From Bacteroidota bacterium (lineage in GTDB: Bacteria; Bacteroidota; Bacteroidia; B-17B0; Aurantibacillaceae), in the NCBI GenBank assembly GCA_947450025.1, contig CANFTW010000001.1:1-64000 (forward strand): a stretch of 64,000 nucleotides of DNA, written 5' to 3'. Below the pieces are notes generated by a model, which was not told the DNA's origin, searched no databases, and saw only the letters and a list, made by a program, of their open reading frames with translations. Below are positions 1 through 9,658 of this stretch, piece by piece (the stretch's first letter is position 1; each line of letters begins with the position of its first letter). The translations under genes were made by a program, and so were the position numbers.

Positions 1-32
1 TAATGAACTATCCGCTTTTCATTTGCGGGTTG

Positions 33-64
33 CAAAAGTACATAACCTTTTTCTAATCACCAAA
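33..64 (-). promoter_or_regulatory. Bacteroidota-type promoter P2 firing out of the left edge
   Basis: On the minus strand this reads TTTG, 20 bases, TACTTTTG, an exact match to the Bacteroidota sigma-A form TTTG-N19-21-TAnnTTTG. It is followed by CAACCCGC and then a GCGG that can pair with it. No coding start lies between it and the window edge, so its transcript leaves the window. The inferred target is an rRNA operon (see finding). Confidence 0.7.
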
Positions 65-145
65 TTTATTTTAAAAAAAATTAATCTTTTTTATTATAAA
101 CTATCTCTCTCCTCTTTTACTCTCACTTCCTCAAATAACGGGCTG

Positions 146-175
146 CAAATGTAATAACTTTTTCTTTACCCACAA
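146..175 (-). promoter_or_regulatory. Bacteroidota-type promoter P1, upstream tandem copy
   Basis: On the minus strand this reads TTG, 19 bases, TACATTTG, followed by CAGCCCG. It resembles the promoter at 33-64 in both the spacer (GAAAAAG then TTA) and the start-site sequence (TTTGCARCCCG), so the two look like tandem promoters of one strong leftward transcription unit. Confidence 0.65.
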
Positions 176-377
176 TAACTTTTTTAATATTTTTTTGAAT
201 GATTTACATATTCTTTGTAAGATATTGATTTACTGAGTATTATTTTTTAATAAAAACAGTTATCAACTACTGAATTTATTGAATATTATCATGTCAAGAG
301 AAATTAAACCGACAATTTTAATTTTTAGACTAATGAATTGAAACTATCTATAACTAAGTGCATTATGATTTTTTTAT

Positions 378-866
378 TTATTTCATATTAATAAACTGTA
401 AAGGTATTTCATAATCACCTTTACGACATAAAGCAATGACGGCCTGCAAATCATTAATACTCTTACTTGAAACACGAATGATATCATCCATAATCTGAGC
501 CGTTACCTTAATTTTACTATCTTTTATATCTTTTAATATTTTTTTGGAAGCTTCTTTTTCTATTCCTTGACGAATTTTAATTTCCTTTTTAATTATCATA
601 CCTGAAGGATAATGAGCTTTACTCTCATCTAAACAACGAGGATCTAATCCTTGTTTAATCATTCTGCTATGGATAGCGTCAATAATGGCAGTTAAGCGCA
701 TATCGTGCTCTGTTACTATACTAAGAATTAAATCTTTTTTATTTAATTCTATTTCACTTTTAGAATCTCTAAAGTCAAACCTATTTAAAATTTCTTTTTT
801 AGCAACATTTATTGCATTATCAAGGGTTTGAGGATCTGCTTTACTAGTAATATCAAAAGAAGGCAT
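378..866 (-). CDS. yajQ: YajQ-family (UPF0234) nucleotide-binding protein
   Basis: The 162-residue length and sequence match the YajQ family throughout. It opens with MPSFDI, has the family's NRFDF segment near residue 29, and a C-terminal domain with DLQAVIALCRKGDYEIPLQF. The fold is two RNP-like alpha/beta domains. Family members bind nucleotides, and Xanthomonas and Pseudomonas homologues bind cyclic di-GMP as transcriptional co-regulators; whether that applies here is unknown. It has no signal peptide and should be cytoplasmic. It is transcribed leftward on its own, divergent from the giant exported protein at 999. The start is the ATG at 864-866, the first in frame giving the conserved N-terminus. 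Confidence 0.93.
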   Translation of the reverse strand: MPSFDITSKADPQTLDNAINVAKKEILNRFDFRDSKSEIELNKKDLILSIVTEHDMRLTAIIDAIHSRMIKQGLDPRCLDESKAHYPSGMIIKKEIKIRQGIEKEASKKILKDIKDSKIKVTAQIMDDIIRVSSKSINDLQAVIALCRKGDYEIPLQFINMK

Positions 867-998
867 AAGCTATATTTATTTTTTATTAAAAATTATGGGA
901 TTACGAAGTTAGTGATAAAAGTATAAATTTTTGTTTGTAAAATGTGTATCGATTATGAATCTGTATCAATATATTTGAGAAAGGTTAAAACCAAAATT

Positions 999-3900
999 AT
1001 GACAATAAAAAAAGGATTTTTGCTTACAGTATTTGTATTGACTATTAATGCAGTTCATGGACAAAAACTAACTCATTTCAGTTCTGATTCGATTAAATTT
1101 TTCAAAGAACTAAATGAATATTTTTACGAATTTTCGGCTAACAAAAAAGATGCTGAAGTATACATGCAAGGTTTTCAACAAATATGGAAATCACCTGATT
1201 TTTCAAGTAAATATAGGCAAGCTGTATATAAAACCTGCAACGCCATGCTAGAAAGAAGGTTAAAGCCTTATCCTAATTTTATTAGCTATCTTAATGCCGT
1301 AGTAAATTTTATTGACTCTCGACAAAATCCTGAGGTATTTGATAATTGGCAGTTATGTATTGAGAAAATTTTTAAATCAAAGAATCTTAAAAATTACAGT
1401 GAATATTTAGAGATGAGTGAAAATATATTTTCTGAAAATATATTTTACAAATCACCCACATATAGTTATAAAAGTACTGAAACCAACTATAAATTTGAAT
1501 TTGATTCTATCCCTAAAGTTATATTCCCAAATTTCACTTTAGTAGGAACCAGTCCAAGAGGAGATTCAATTACAATAGAAAATATTCAAGGAACATACTA
1601 TCCCTCTTGGGGAAGATTTGTAGGCAAAGGAGGAAGATTGAGTTGGAAAAGAACAGGAGTTGGAAATGATGTTTATGCAGATTTAACCCGTGTAAATTTA
1701 GATTGCAAAACCGGAGGCTACACATCAGATTCTGCAACATTTGTTGGAAAACAATACTTTGATATCCCACAAAAAGGAAAAGTAACTGATAAAATTGTTA
1801 CGGAAAAAGACAATCCCACCTATCCCCGATTTGATTCATACAGTAAAAGATTAGTTGTAAAAAACATTTATCCAGATGTTGATTACGATGGTGGATTTGG
1901 CATGAGGGGAAATAAGTTTGTAGGTTCAGGAAATTCAAAAAATCCTGCAAAACTTCTTTTTAAAAGAAATAATGCTAGATTTTTAGAAATTTCAGCACAA
2001 TCTTTTTCAATGACTAAAGAGAAAATTAATGCGAAGCCTGCAAGTGTAAAATTTTATTTAGAAAAAGATTCAATTATTCATCCTGGATTAAGCTTTGTTT
2101 ATCAAGTTGATAAAAAAACTGTAACATTATTAAGAACAGATGACGGCTTGGAAAAATCTCCATATTTCAATACTTTCCATAAAGTAGACATGTATTTTGA
2201 GCAATTAGTTTGGAAAACAGATGAGCCTAAAGTAGAATTTAATTTCTTGCCAAATAATACACAAGGCGAAGCCTTCTTTGAGTCTCAAGATTTCTTTTCA
2301 AAAGAACGATTGGAAGCTATTAAAGGACAAGAAGCTATTAGCCCAGTTCAAAAAATAAATGATTATTACAATAATAATGGAAATGTAATCACATTCACAA
2401 CCGTGGAGTTAGCTAAATATATTAAATACTTAGCCGTTGATTTAAGACCAATGATCTTTAAAATGGCCAATTTTGGTCTATTATACTATGAACCTGAAAC
2501 CGATTTAATTACTATTAGACCTCGTTTGTTTGATTATATAAAAAATCTAAAACATGAAAAAGATTATGACATTTTAACCATACATTCTGTATTTCCTAAT
2601 AGAAATAATGCGACATTAAGCTTAATTAATAACTCTTATGATTTAACCATCAGGGGAGTTGAAAATATTCTATTAAGTGATACTCAAAAAGTTTTTATTT
2701 TTCCTAAACACAATGAATTAATACTTAAGAAAAACAGAACGATTGAATTTTCTGGAACAGTAGCATCAGGAAAATTTGAATTTCATGGTAAAGATTTTTT
2801 ATTTGATTACGATATGTTTAAATTAAAAATGAAAACAATTGATTCTTGTCGAATTTATGTAGTATCAGCTGAGCCAGATATTAATGGTAATTATCCATTT
2901 AAGCGTGTACAAACCGTTATCGAAAATTTAAATGGAGAATTGCGCATTGACGCACCTAAAAACCATAGTGGTTATGGCAAAGCGCCAACATTTCCTCAAT
3001 TTCAAAGCTTTAAAGAGAGTTATACATTTTACGATAAAAAAACCATTTTTAAGGGGGTATATAATCGTAATAAATTTTATTACAAACTCGATCCATTTAC
3101 TATGGATAGTCTAGATAACTTTAGAAATGAAGGTTTAGTATTTGAGGGGGAATTTTCTTCAGCTGGCATTTTTCCAACATTTAGAGAACAATTAAAACTT
3201 CAAAAAGATTATTCATTAGGATTCATTAGAAATACACCTCCTGGTGGATTTCAAGTATATGATGGGAAAGCCAAGTTTGAAAATGAAATCAGATTAAGTA
3301 ATAAAGGATTAAGAGCAGATGGAGATTTGAATTACATTACCTCAACTACAAAATCCAAAGACTTTATTTTCTTTCCTGATAGCATGAATACAAAAGCATC
3401 TAGCTTTGATATTAAAGAACAAATTAATCCTATAGAATTTCCTCAAGTTCATGGTGATACTGTTTATGTACATTGGATTCCTTATAAAGATATCTTGAAT
3501 GCCACCGACAAAGCTAGTCCTTTTAAAACCTTTAATAATACTTGCACATTCAAAGGTAAATATTCTTTAAGTCCACAAGAGTTGCATGGAAACGGCACTG
3601 TAGATATGGTTAAAGCAGATATTGTGGCTATCAACATATTATTTAAACAACATCAATTTTTTTCTGACACTGCTAATTTTCACTTAAAAGCAATTGGAGA
3701 AGGAGGGTTAAGCTTTGCCTCTGACAATGTAAATACTAAAATGGATTTAGAAAAACGAATTGGTGAATTTGTTGCAAATGGAAAAGCAACTATCGTAAGG
3801 TTCCCAAAAAACCAATATATAGCCTATATGGAAAGATTTAAATGGTTTATGGATTCTGAAGAAATTCAACTTGGTGATGAAAATAAAAAACTAGACAGTA

Positions 3901-5468
3901 ATATAGAAAATTCTTTAGATTTAGAGGGGCCTGAATTCATTTCAGTTCATCCAAAACAAGATTCACTTCGCTTCCTAGCACCTGCAGCCAAATATAATCT
4001 TAGAAAATGTATTATTAATTGTATCAATGTTCCATTTATCAATGTTGCCGATGCGCGTCTTTTTCCTGATTCAGGTAAGGTTGTTGTTTATAAAAATGCC
4101 GTGATGGATACGCTTAAAAATTCTGTAATTTTAGCAAATACCGTAACAAAATATCATACAATTAGAAATGTTACGGCAAATATTTTTGGAAGAAAAAATT
4201 ATTTAGCTACTGGAGAATACCAATATCTTGATGAAAACAATAAACCCTATCTGATTAAATTTAACACGATCAAACCTGATACATCTGGACAAACTGTATC
4301 TTCAGGTTTAATTTCCGAAAACTCAAAATTTCAGTTTAATGACTATTTCAGTTTTGCTGGTAATGTCTATCTCTTTTCTAATAATAAATTTCTAACTTAT
4401 GAAGGAGGTACAAAAATTGTTCACTCATGCGGAAAAATCGGAAAAGCATACTTGAAATTCAACGGCGAAATTGATCCAAAAGAAATTTTAATTCCCTTAC
4501 CTGCCAATACAACTGATGTAAATGGCAAACCTGTAGGATCTGCAATTATTTATGGCCAAGATACAAATATGGTATACTCTTCCTTTGTTTCATTAAGAGG
4601 AGGAAAAAAAGATGTAGATGTAATAAGTGCTGATGGTTATCTTGGATATGATAAAGAATCAAAAGAATATAGGATTACAAATAAAGAAAAATTTATTGAA
4701 CAATCTTTACCAGGAAATTACATTAGCTTAAATACTGAAAATTGTAAGGTTTATGCTGAAGGAAAAATGGACCTTGGTGCAGATTTAGGACAAGTAAAAT
4801 TCAATAGTTTTGGTATCGCTACTCACAGCACAATCAATGATTCTGCAACTTTTGATTTTATGTCTACAATCGACTTCTTTTTTGATAAAGGAGCTTTAAA
4901 GAAAATGGTAAAAGATATTGAAGTGTATTACAATACATTGCCAGCGATTGATTTCAGTAACAGTGTATTTAATAAAGGCATTACAGAAATATTAGGAAAA
5001 GAAATAGGCGATAAAGCTATTTCTGATTTAAACCTAAATGGCTCTATTAAAAAGTTCCCTGATGAGTTTGAAAAAACATTTATGATTACAAATACTCAAT
5101 TACGATATGACAAAACTAGCCGTTCTTTTCTATCTGTTGGACCAATTGGATTAGGCGCCATAAATAAAAATGAGATGTACAAACAAATTCCTGGATACAT
5201 TCAACTACAAAGAAAAAAAGGGGGAGATAACTTTACACTATACTTTGAATTAGATGCTAAGACCTGGTATTATTTCTACTATTTTAAAGGAGTTATGAGT
5301 GTTGTCAGTAGTAACGCTGATTTTAACAATACCATTAAAGAATTAAAATCTAAAGATAAAAAACAAGAAGTTAAAAGTGGACCAGGATTTCAGTTTACAC
5401 TATGCAGTCCAACAAAACGTGATGTCTTTTTAAGAAAAATGAAACAAGTTAATGCCTCGGAGGACTAA
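999..5468 (+). CDS. Giant exported beta-rich protein of unknown function
   Basis: I do not recognise a named domain, but the style is that of a very large exported protein family found in Bacteroidota. The frame is open from 942, but I choose the ATG at 999. It places a normal signal peptide (MTIKKGFLLTVFVLTINAVHGQ, given here as its two parts MTIKKGFLLTVF and VLTINAVHGQ) at the N-terminus, with cleavage after the Q. The mature protein of about 1,465 residues starts with a short helical part. A long series of beta-strand segments with alternating polar and hydrophobic residues follows, many of the form xFxGxxxxxxFxFxGKDF. Some resemble the LptA/AsmA-type beta-taco layers, which is only an impression. 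It has no transmembrane helix after the signal and no T9SS sorting domain. It is a single-gene unit ending in a strong terminator. Confidence 0.75.
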   Translation: MTIKKGFLLTVFVLTINAVHGQKLTHFSSDSIKFFKELNEYFYEFSANKKDAEVYMQGFQQIWKSPDFSSKYRQAVYKTCNAMLERRLKPYPNFISYLNAVVNFIDSRQNPEVFDNWQLCIEKIFKSKNLKNYSEYLEMSENIFSENIFYKSPTYSYKSTETNYKFEFDSIPKVIFPNFTLVGTSPRGDSITIENIQGTYYPSWGRFVGKGGRLSWKRTGVGNDVYADLTRVNLDCKTGGYTSDSATFVGKQYFDIPQKGKVTDKIVTEKDNPTYPRFDSYSKRLVVKNIYPDVDYDGGFGMRGNKFVGSGNSKNPAKLLFKRNNARFLEISAQSFSMTKEKINAKPASVKFYLEKDSIIHPGLSFVYQVDKKTVTLLRTDDGLEKSPYFNTFHKVDMYFEQLVWKTDEPKVEFNFLPNNTQGEAFFESQDFFSKERLEAIKGQEAISPVQKINDYYNNNGNVITFTTVELAKYIKYLAVDLRPMIFKMANFGLLYYEPETDLITIRPRLFDYIKNLKHEKDYDILTIHSVFPNRNNATLSLINNSYDLTIRGVENILLSDTQKVFIFPKHNELILKKNRTIEFSGTVASGKFEFHGKDFLFDYDMFKLKMKTIDSCRIYVVSAEPDINGNYPFKRVQTVIENLNGELRIDAPKNHSGYGKAPTFPQFQSFKESYTFYDKKTIFKGVYNRNKFYYKLDPFTMDSLDNFRNEGLVFEGEFSSAGIFPTFREQLKLQKDYSLGFIRNTPPGGFQVYDGKAKFENEIRLSNKGLRADGDLNYITSTTKSKDFIFFPDSMNTKASSFDIKEQINPIEFPQVHGDTVYVHWIPYKDILNATDKASPFKTFNNTCTFKGKYSLSPQELHGNGTVDMVKADIVAINILFKQHQFFSDTANFHLKAIGEGGLSFASDNVNTKMDLEKRIGEFVANGKATIVRFPKNQYIAYMERFKWFMDSEEIQLGDENKKLDSNIENSLDLEGPEFISVHPKQDSLRFLAPAAKYNLRKCIINCINVPFINVADARLFPDSGKVVVYKNAVMDTLKNSVILANTVTKYHTIRNVTANIFGRKNYLATGEYQYLDENNKPYLIKFNTIKPDTSGQTVSSGLISENSKFQFNDYFSFAGNVYLFSNNKFLTYEGGTKIVHSCGKIGKAYLKFNGEIDPKEILIPLPANTTDVNGKPVGSAIIYGQDTNMVYSSFVSLRGGKKDVDVISADGYLGYDKESKEYRITNKEKFIEQSLPGNYISLNTENCKVYAEGKMDLGADLGQVKFNSFGIATHSTINDSATFDFMSTIDFFFDKGALKKMVKDIEVYYNTLPAIDFSNSVFNKGITEILGKEIGDKAISDLNLNGSIKKFPDEFEKTFMITNTQLRYDKTSRSFLSVGPIGLGAINKNEMYKQIPGYIQLQRKKGGDNFTLYFELDAKTWYYFYYFKGVMSVVSSNADFNNTIKELKSKDKKQEVKSGPGFQFTLCSPTKRDVFLRKMKQVNASED

Positions 5469-5478
5469 AAAATTAATT

Positions 5479-5514
5479 AAAAAAGGCTTAACTAAATTTA
5501 GTTAAGCCTTTTTT
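5479..5514. terminator. Bidirectional intrinsic terminator
   Basis: This is a perfect 36-base palindrome with A-rich and T-rich ends and a GGCTTAACTAAA core. It sits between the convergent giant exported gene and the MuiA-like gene, so it can serve both strands. Confidence 0.92.
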
Positions 5515-5538
5515 AATAATGTGACATATTATGTAGTT

Positions 5539-7218
5539 CTAATTAATTGCTACTGACATAGTTTTTGGAGCCTTAATTTGGTAAACTAATGATAATTTTT
5601 TATTGTCTTTAGCTTGTATAATAGAGCGCCATTTTACGATGCCTGTTATTTCATCATATTTAGCTCCTGATAATTCTTTTCGCTCAATTGTTATTGTATT
5701 ATCTTGGGTTAAAGGCAATTGATCCTCTACCTCTATTTCTACTTTTGAATTTCTAGAGTTTTTAATTGTAATTTCAAAAGTATATTGATGAAGAATGTCA
5801 TTTTCTAAAATTTTTTGAGAACATTTATCTTTAATTTTTTGACGTTTAATGGCAATATTTTTATCAATTCCTAAAGATAATTGCATCGTATCTTCTGTCC
5901 CTCCAGGCACTAAATTTGTTTCGCCTATATAGGAGCCATCATAATAAATAGATGCTTCACCTCCCATTGTAATCGCATCTTCCCAATCTGGCAAGACAGC
6001 AGTTAAATATACATTGTTATTCAACTTTGGAATGGCCTTGTATCGATAAATTGTTTTTAAATCTTTTACCATAATAGCGGCAAAATGTTCTTTACCATCA
6101 CTTGGGATATTATAATTTAACTTTATCTCATATTCTGTTTCAATCACATTTTCACTTACTGTATTATAATCGTATGCATTTTGAGCTTTCACAGCATCTT
6201 GTTCCATGGTTATACTTGAATAGCCCTGTTGATTTTTTTCAAGATAGGATGATTTATTTACACTAGGAACGGCTAGAGAATTATCTTTTAATTTTTTATA
6301 GTTATAATTTGTATATCCTAAATACCAAGGAGATAATTCAGGTAATTCATACGATCGATTAGGGTTTGCTGTAGATAGTACTAACTTTACACTTCCCCAG
6401 TCTGAGCCTGATTGCTGGTGTATTTGAGCTTTGTAAGTTAACTTTACATTTTGTTCGTTTGAAATTGCTCTCAAATCATAGGAAGGCGTCCACCCAGCAT
6501 TGGTTATATAATAATTTAAATTAACAGAAGCTTGTATTGCTTGATCAGCGATAACATGTACCAAAATTCGATAATCCACTTTTTCAATTTCACCTGTATT
6601 ATCAATATTAGCAAGTTCATTACTGACATTGACTAATCTTTCATTTAATATTATTTTTTTTTGATCAATTTTTTCTCTCTCTCGTTTTAGCTTTAATTGC
6701 TCCGTATTAATATTAAATAATTTCTCTCTTAAATAAGATAGCCCTTCTTTTAAAGAAGCAATACTATCTCTTTTTGAAATACCTTTATACAAACTATAAT
6801 TTAATAACACATTTTTTTCAGTTGACAATGCATCATATTTTGAATTAATATCCTCAATTAAATAATTTAATTCTAACAAGCTATCGTTAACATTCTTTAA
6901 TAATTTTTTATAACGAACATCTCCGTTTAATTTAACCTTTGCTAATTCAGGGTAGTGAATTTCATGTTGGATATCGGCAATAATAAAATTACCATTACCT
7001 GAAGCCTGAATAGCCGATGAATTTATACAATTCTCTAAACCTATAAAGATTAATGTGTTTTGTCCTGCTATTAGATTAACCAATGCATTACGATGCACTT
7101 GAGCGCCTTGTGTATATACAATGATTTTTTCAGGTTTAGATTTAACTATTTTTTCTGTTTCAGAAGCATTTGCCTTGAATGTAGCAATACAAAATGCAAG
7201 TATTATTAATTGTTTCAT
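5539..7218 (-). CDS. MuiA-like DUF4140/DUF4139 exported protein
   Basis: The 559-residue protein has a short signal peptide (MKQLIILAFCIATFKANA). An N-terminal DUF4140 domain follows (about 28-125, with VYTQGAQVHR and LIFIGLENCI), then a coiled-coil stretch rich in E/K/L (about 105-205) and a long DUF4139 domain (about 215-555, with NAGWTPSYDLRA and LVLSTANPNRS). This is the layout of proteins annotated 'mucoidy inhibitor MuiA family', whose biochemical role is not established. It is probably periplasmic or outer-membrane associated. It is transcribed in the same direction as recR, 89 bases away, and ends at the shared terminator at 5479-5514. Confidence 0.88.
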   Translation of the reverse strand: MKQLIILAFCIATFKANASETEKIVKSKPEKIIVYTQGAQVHRNALVNLIAGQNTLIFIGLENCINSSAIQASGNGNFIIADIQHEIHYPELAKVKLNGDVRYKKLLKNVNDSLLELNYLIEDINSKYDALSTEKNVLLNYSLYKGISKRDSIASLKEGLSYLREKLFNINTEQLKLKREREKIDQKKIILNERLVNVSNELANIDNTGEIEKVDYRILVHVIADQAIQASVNLNYYITNAGWTPSYDLRAISNEQNVKLTYKAQIHQQSGSDWGSVKLVLSTANPNRSYELPELSPWYLGYTNYNYKKLKDNSLAVPSVNKSSYLEKNQQGYSSITMEQDAVKAQNAYDYNTVSENVIETEYEIKLNYNIPSDGKEHFAAIMVKDLKTIYRYKAIPKLNNNVYLTAVLPDWEDAITMGGEASIYYDGSYIGETNLVPGGTEDTMQLSLGIDKNIAIKRQKIKDKCSQKILENDILHQYTFEITIKNSRNSKVEIEVEDQLPLTQDNTITIERKELSGAKYDEITGIVKWRSIIQAKDNKKLSLVYQIKAPKTMSVAIN

Positions 7219-7307
7219 ATAAATAGATGTTTAAGATTTCTATTTAGATGAAACAAAATTTAATATTCCATAAAAAATCAAAAAATAATAACCAAAGAAA
7301 AAACCAG

Positions 7308-7925
7308 TTACCTCGCTAAACTATTATTATAAGGAATTCTATTCACAATTGAGCGACCAAGCGTTACTTCATCAGTATATTCTAATTCATCGCCAACAGC
7401 AATTCCTCTAGCAATAGCAGAAAGCGTAACATTATATGTTGCTAGTTTTTTGAAAATAAAAAAACTAGTTGTTTCCCCTTCCATAGTCGCATTTAATGCT
7501 AAAATAATTTCTGAAACCTCTTGACGAATAACTTTTGCTAACAAAGAGTCTATCGTCAAATTACTAGGCCCTACCCCTTCCATTGGAGAAATTAAGCCTC
7601 CTAAAACATGATAAACACCTTTATATAAACCAGTATTTTCGATAGCCATTACATCTCTGTAATCCTGAACGACGCAAACTAATTGTTGGTTACGAATAGG
7701 ATTTGAACAAACTTCACAAATATCATGATCAGAAATAGTATGGCAATTTTTACAAAATTTTAAATCATGTTTTAACGCTTTTAATATTTCAGAAAAGTTT
7801 GTAATATCTTGCTCATCTTGTTTAATTAAATGAAGGACATAGCGTAGCGCCGATTTTTTACCCACACCTGGAAGGCTTGAAAAATGACCAACAGCTTGTT
7901 CTATTAATTTTGATGAGAATTCCAC
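7308..7925 (-). CDS. recR: Recombination mediator RecR
   Basis: All RecR parts are present in 205 residues. There is an N-terminal helix-hairpin-helix with [16 protein letters not shown], a four-cysteine zinc finger (FCKNC then CEVC), and a Toprim domain starting [15 protein letters not shown] with the HVLGG loop. A C-terminal Walker-B-like segment follows. With RecO it loads RecA at gaps in the RecF pathway; recF lies elsewhere in this window (41460). It is transcribed with the PD40-repeat protein upstream (24-base gap). Confidence 0.97.
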   Translation of the reverse strand: MEFSSKLIEQAVGHFSSLPGVGKKSALRYVLHLIKQDEQDITNFSEILKALKHDLKFCKNCHTISDHDICEVCSNPIRNQQLVCVVQDYRDVMAIENTGLYKGVYHVLGGLISPMEGVGPSNLTIDSLLAKVIRQEVSEIILALNATMEGETTSFFIFKKLATYNVTLSAIARGIAVGDELEYTDEVTLGRSIVNRIPYNNSLAR

Positions 7926-7949
7926 TTAAAAAAGTTACTATTAAAAAAA

Positions 7950-9512
7950 TTATTTTACCAATTGAATATTCATATTAATTTCTGCTTGATATGAAACCTT
8001 ATCATACACTTCAATGTTTTTGTTGACTGTTTTAAATCCCTTTGCATCAATATTCATTTGATATTTTCCAGGAGGTAAAATTACAACAAATCTTCCAGTA
8101 GCTGGATTTGGCAAATAATTTCCTACCAATTCTTTAGAAATATTATCACTAACAGAAATAAACACATCACTGTAATTAACTTCGGCATTATCTTTTGCCG
8201 AAAACTCTCCAATAACTACTGAATAATCATTCTCAACCTCATTAAAAGTAACTCTATAAATATCAAAATCTCCTTGCCCTCCATTTTTAGAAGAAGCTAT
8301 ATATCCGTATTTTCCATTTTTGGAAATACGAAAATTCATATCATCATCAGTTGTATTAATTGGATAACCGATATTTTTAGGATTCACAAACAACTGAGTG
8401 GTTTCATCTAAAGTTGCTTTAAAAATATCATATCCGCCCATACTAGTGTGTCCTTTTGAGGAGAAATATAATAGTTTCCCATCAGGCGAAATATTTGGAA
8501 AATCTTCATCATAAGGAGTATTGACACCAGGGCCTGCATTTCTTGGCTCCGACCATTTTTTGCCTATTTTTTTACAAACATAAATATCAGTTCCTCCAAG
8601 CCCATCCTTTCTGTGACTGGCAAAATATAATGTATTTCCATCCGATGAAATAGATGCGGCAATTTCATCACCTCCTGAATTTATTTTAGCATCTAGTTTT
8701 TCAGGTTTAGAAAACATACCTTCTGCATCTAATTTACTAACATAAATATTCCCTTTTCCAGAACCTTCTGGCATATATAACAAAATATTGTCCCCTGTTT
8801 CACTTAATCCAATCACCTCCATTCCAGCATTTCCTGCATTAATTGGCGCCCCTATTGGACTAGCTTTTATGTATTCGCCATTAATCACTTTTGAAATATA
8901 AATTGAATTTCTGTAAGAACCATTTTCTAACTTCTCTGCGTTTTTTTCAGGGCGGCTCGTATTATATACAATAAAGGATTCGTTTGATGTAACGAATGGA
9001 TAATAATCACTATACTCTGAGTTAATGTTAATTCCTAAATTTTGAAAAACTACGTCAACAGGAAATTTCATCAATTCTTTAGCATTAATGCAATGCTGAA
9101 TTTGTAAATCAGCGTCAATCAAATTAAAAACAGTTCCTTTGGCATCCTGCTTGAATTTTTTAAAAATAGCAATAGCATCATCAAACCTATTAGCATATTG
9201 ATAAGCTCTTCCAAGCAAATAATCAACATTTGGATCTGGCTTATCTTTACGTGATGCTATTTCTAAATAAGGGACAGCTTTAGATTTGTTAGTATTGTTA
9301 TTTAAATAACATACTCCTACATTATAATTGTATAATGTGTTTCTAATATCATCATTTAACAATTGTAAATAATCTACTAAAGCGTCTTCGTAGTTACCGG
9401 CTTTCATTTTATTTGATGCTGATTCTGGAGTCACCTCTGTTAATCCATCTTGTTGGGCATAATACAAATTAGTTAGGCATAAAAATGCACATAATAAAAA
9501 ATAATTCTTCAT
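7950..9512 (-). CDS. Exported TPR / PD40-repeat protein, PorE-like without OmpA domain
   Basis: The protein has a signal peptide (cleavage near LYYAQQ) and a TPR region (about 30-150). A beta-propeller of PD40/WD40-like repeats (about 170-420) is visible as repeated D-G-xx-LYFxS motifs such as SSDGNTLYFASHRKDG and SPDGKLLYFSSKGH. The last 90 residues form a carboxypeptidase-regulatory-like beta sandwich ending in the NMNIQLVK strand. The order TPR-PD40-CRD matches PorE, the T9SS-associated outer-membrane protein. However, the C-terminal OmpA-type peptidoglycan-binding domain of PorE is missing and the stop codon is clean, so it is either a shorter paralogue or a different member of this common Bacteroidota architecture. 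Confidence 0.85.
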   Translation of the reverse strand: MKNYFLLCAFLCLTNLYYAQQDGLTEVTPESASNKMKAGNYEDALVDYLQLLNDDIRNTLYNYNVGVCYLNNNTNKSKAVPYLEIASRKDKPDPNVDYLLGRAYQYANRFDDAIAIFKKFKQDAKGTVFNLIDADLQIQHCINAKELMKFPVDVVFQNLGININSEYSDYYPFVTSNESFIVYNTSRPEKNAEKLENGSYRNSIYISKVINGEYIKASPIGAPINAGNAGMEVIGLSETGDNILLYMPEGSGKGNIYVSKLDAEGMFSKPEKLDAKINSGGDEIAASISSDGNTLYFASHRKDGLGGTDIYVCKKIGKKWSEPRNAGPGVNTPYDEDFPNISPDGKLLYFSSKGHTSMGGYDIFKATLDETTQLFVNPKNIGYPINTTDDDMNFRISKNGKYGYIASSKNGGQGDFDIYRVTFNEVENDYSVVIGEFSAKDNAEVNYSDVFISVSDNISKELVGNYLPNPATGRFVVILPPGKYQMNIDAKGFKTVNKNIEVYDKVSYQAEINMNIQLVK

Positions 9513-9658
9513 TTCAGATAGATTTAATAATACGACACTAATTTATGCAATTTAAGAGAATTGACATGCTAATGTGAAAAACTGTTGAAATAGTTTTAAA
9601 AAAACAACGCCTATTTGCTTAATATTGATAGTTAGGTACTCCTTAAATCTAAAAAATC

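Larger units (their letters stand above)
1..377. other. Intergenic region with tandem leftward promoters
   Basis: No gene is visible here. The left half carries the two leftward promoters at 33-64 and 146-175. The right half (about 180-377) is very AT-rich and lies downstream of yajQ. I see no convincing terminator for yajQ in it. Confidence 0.6.
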
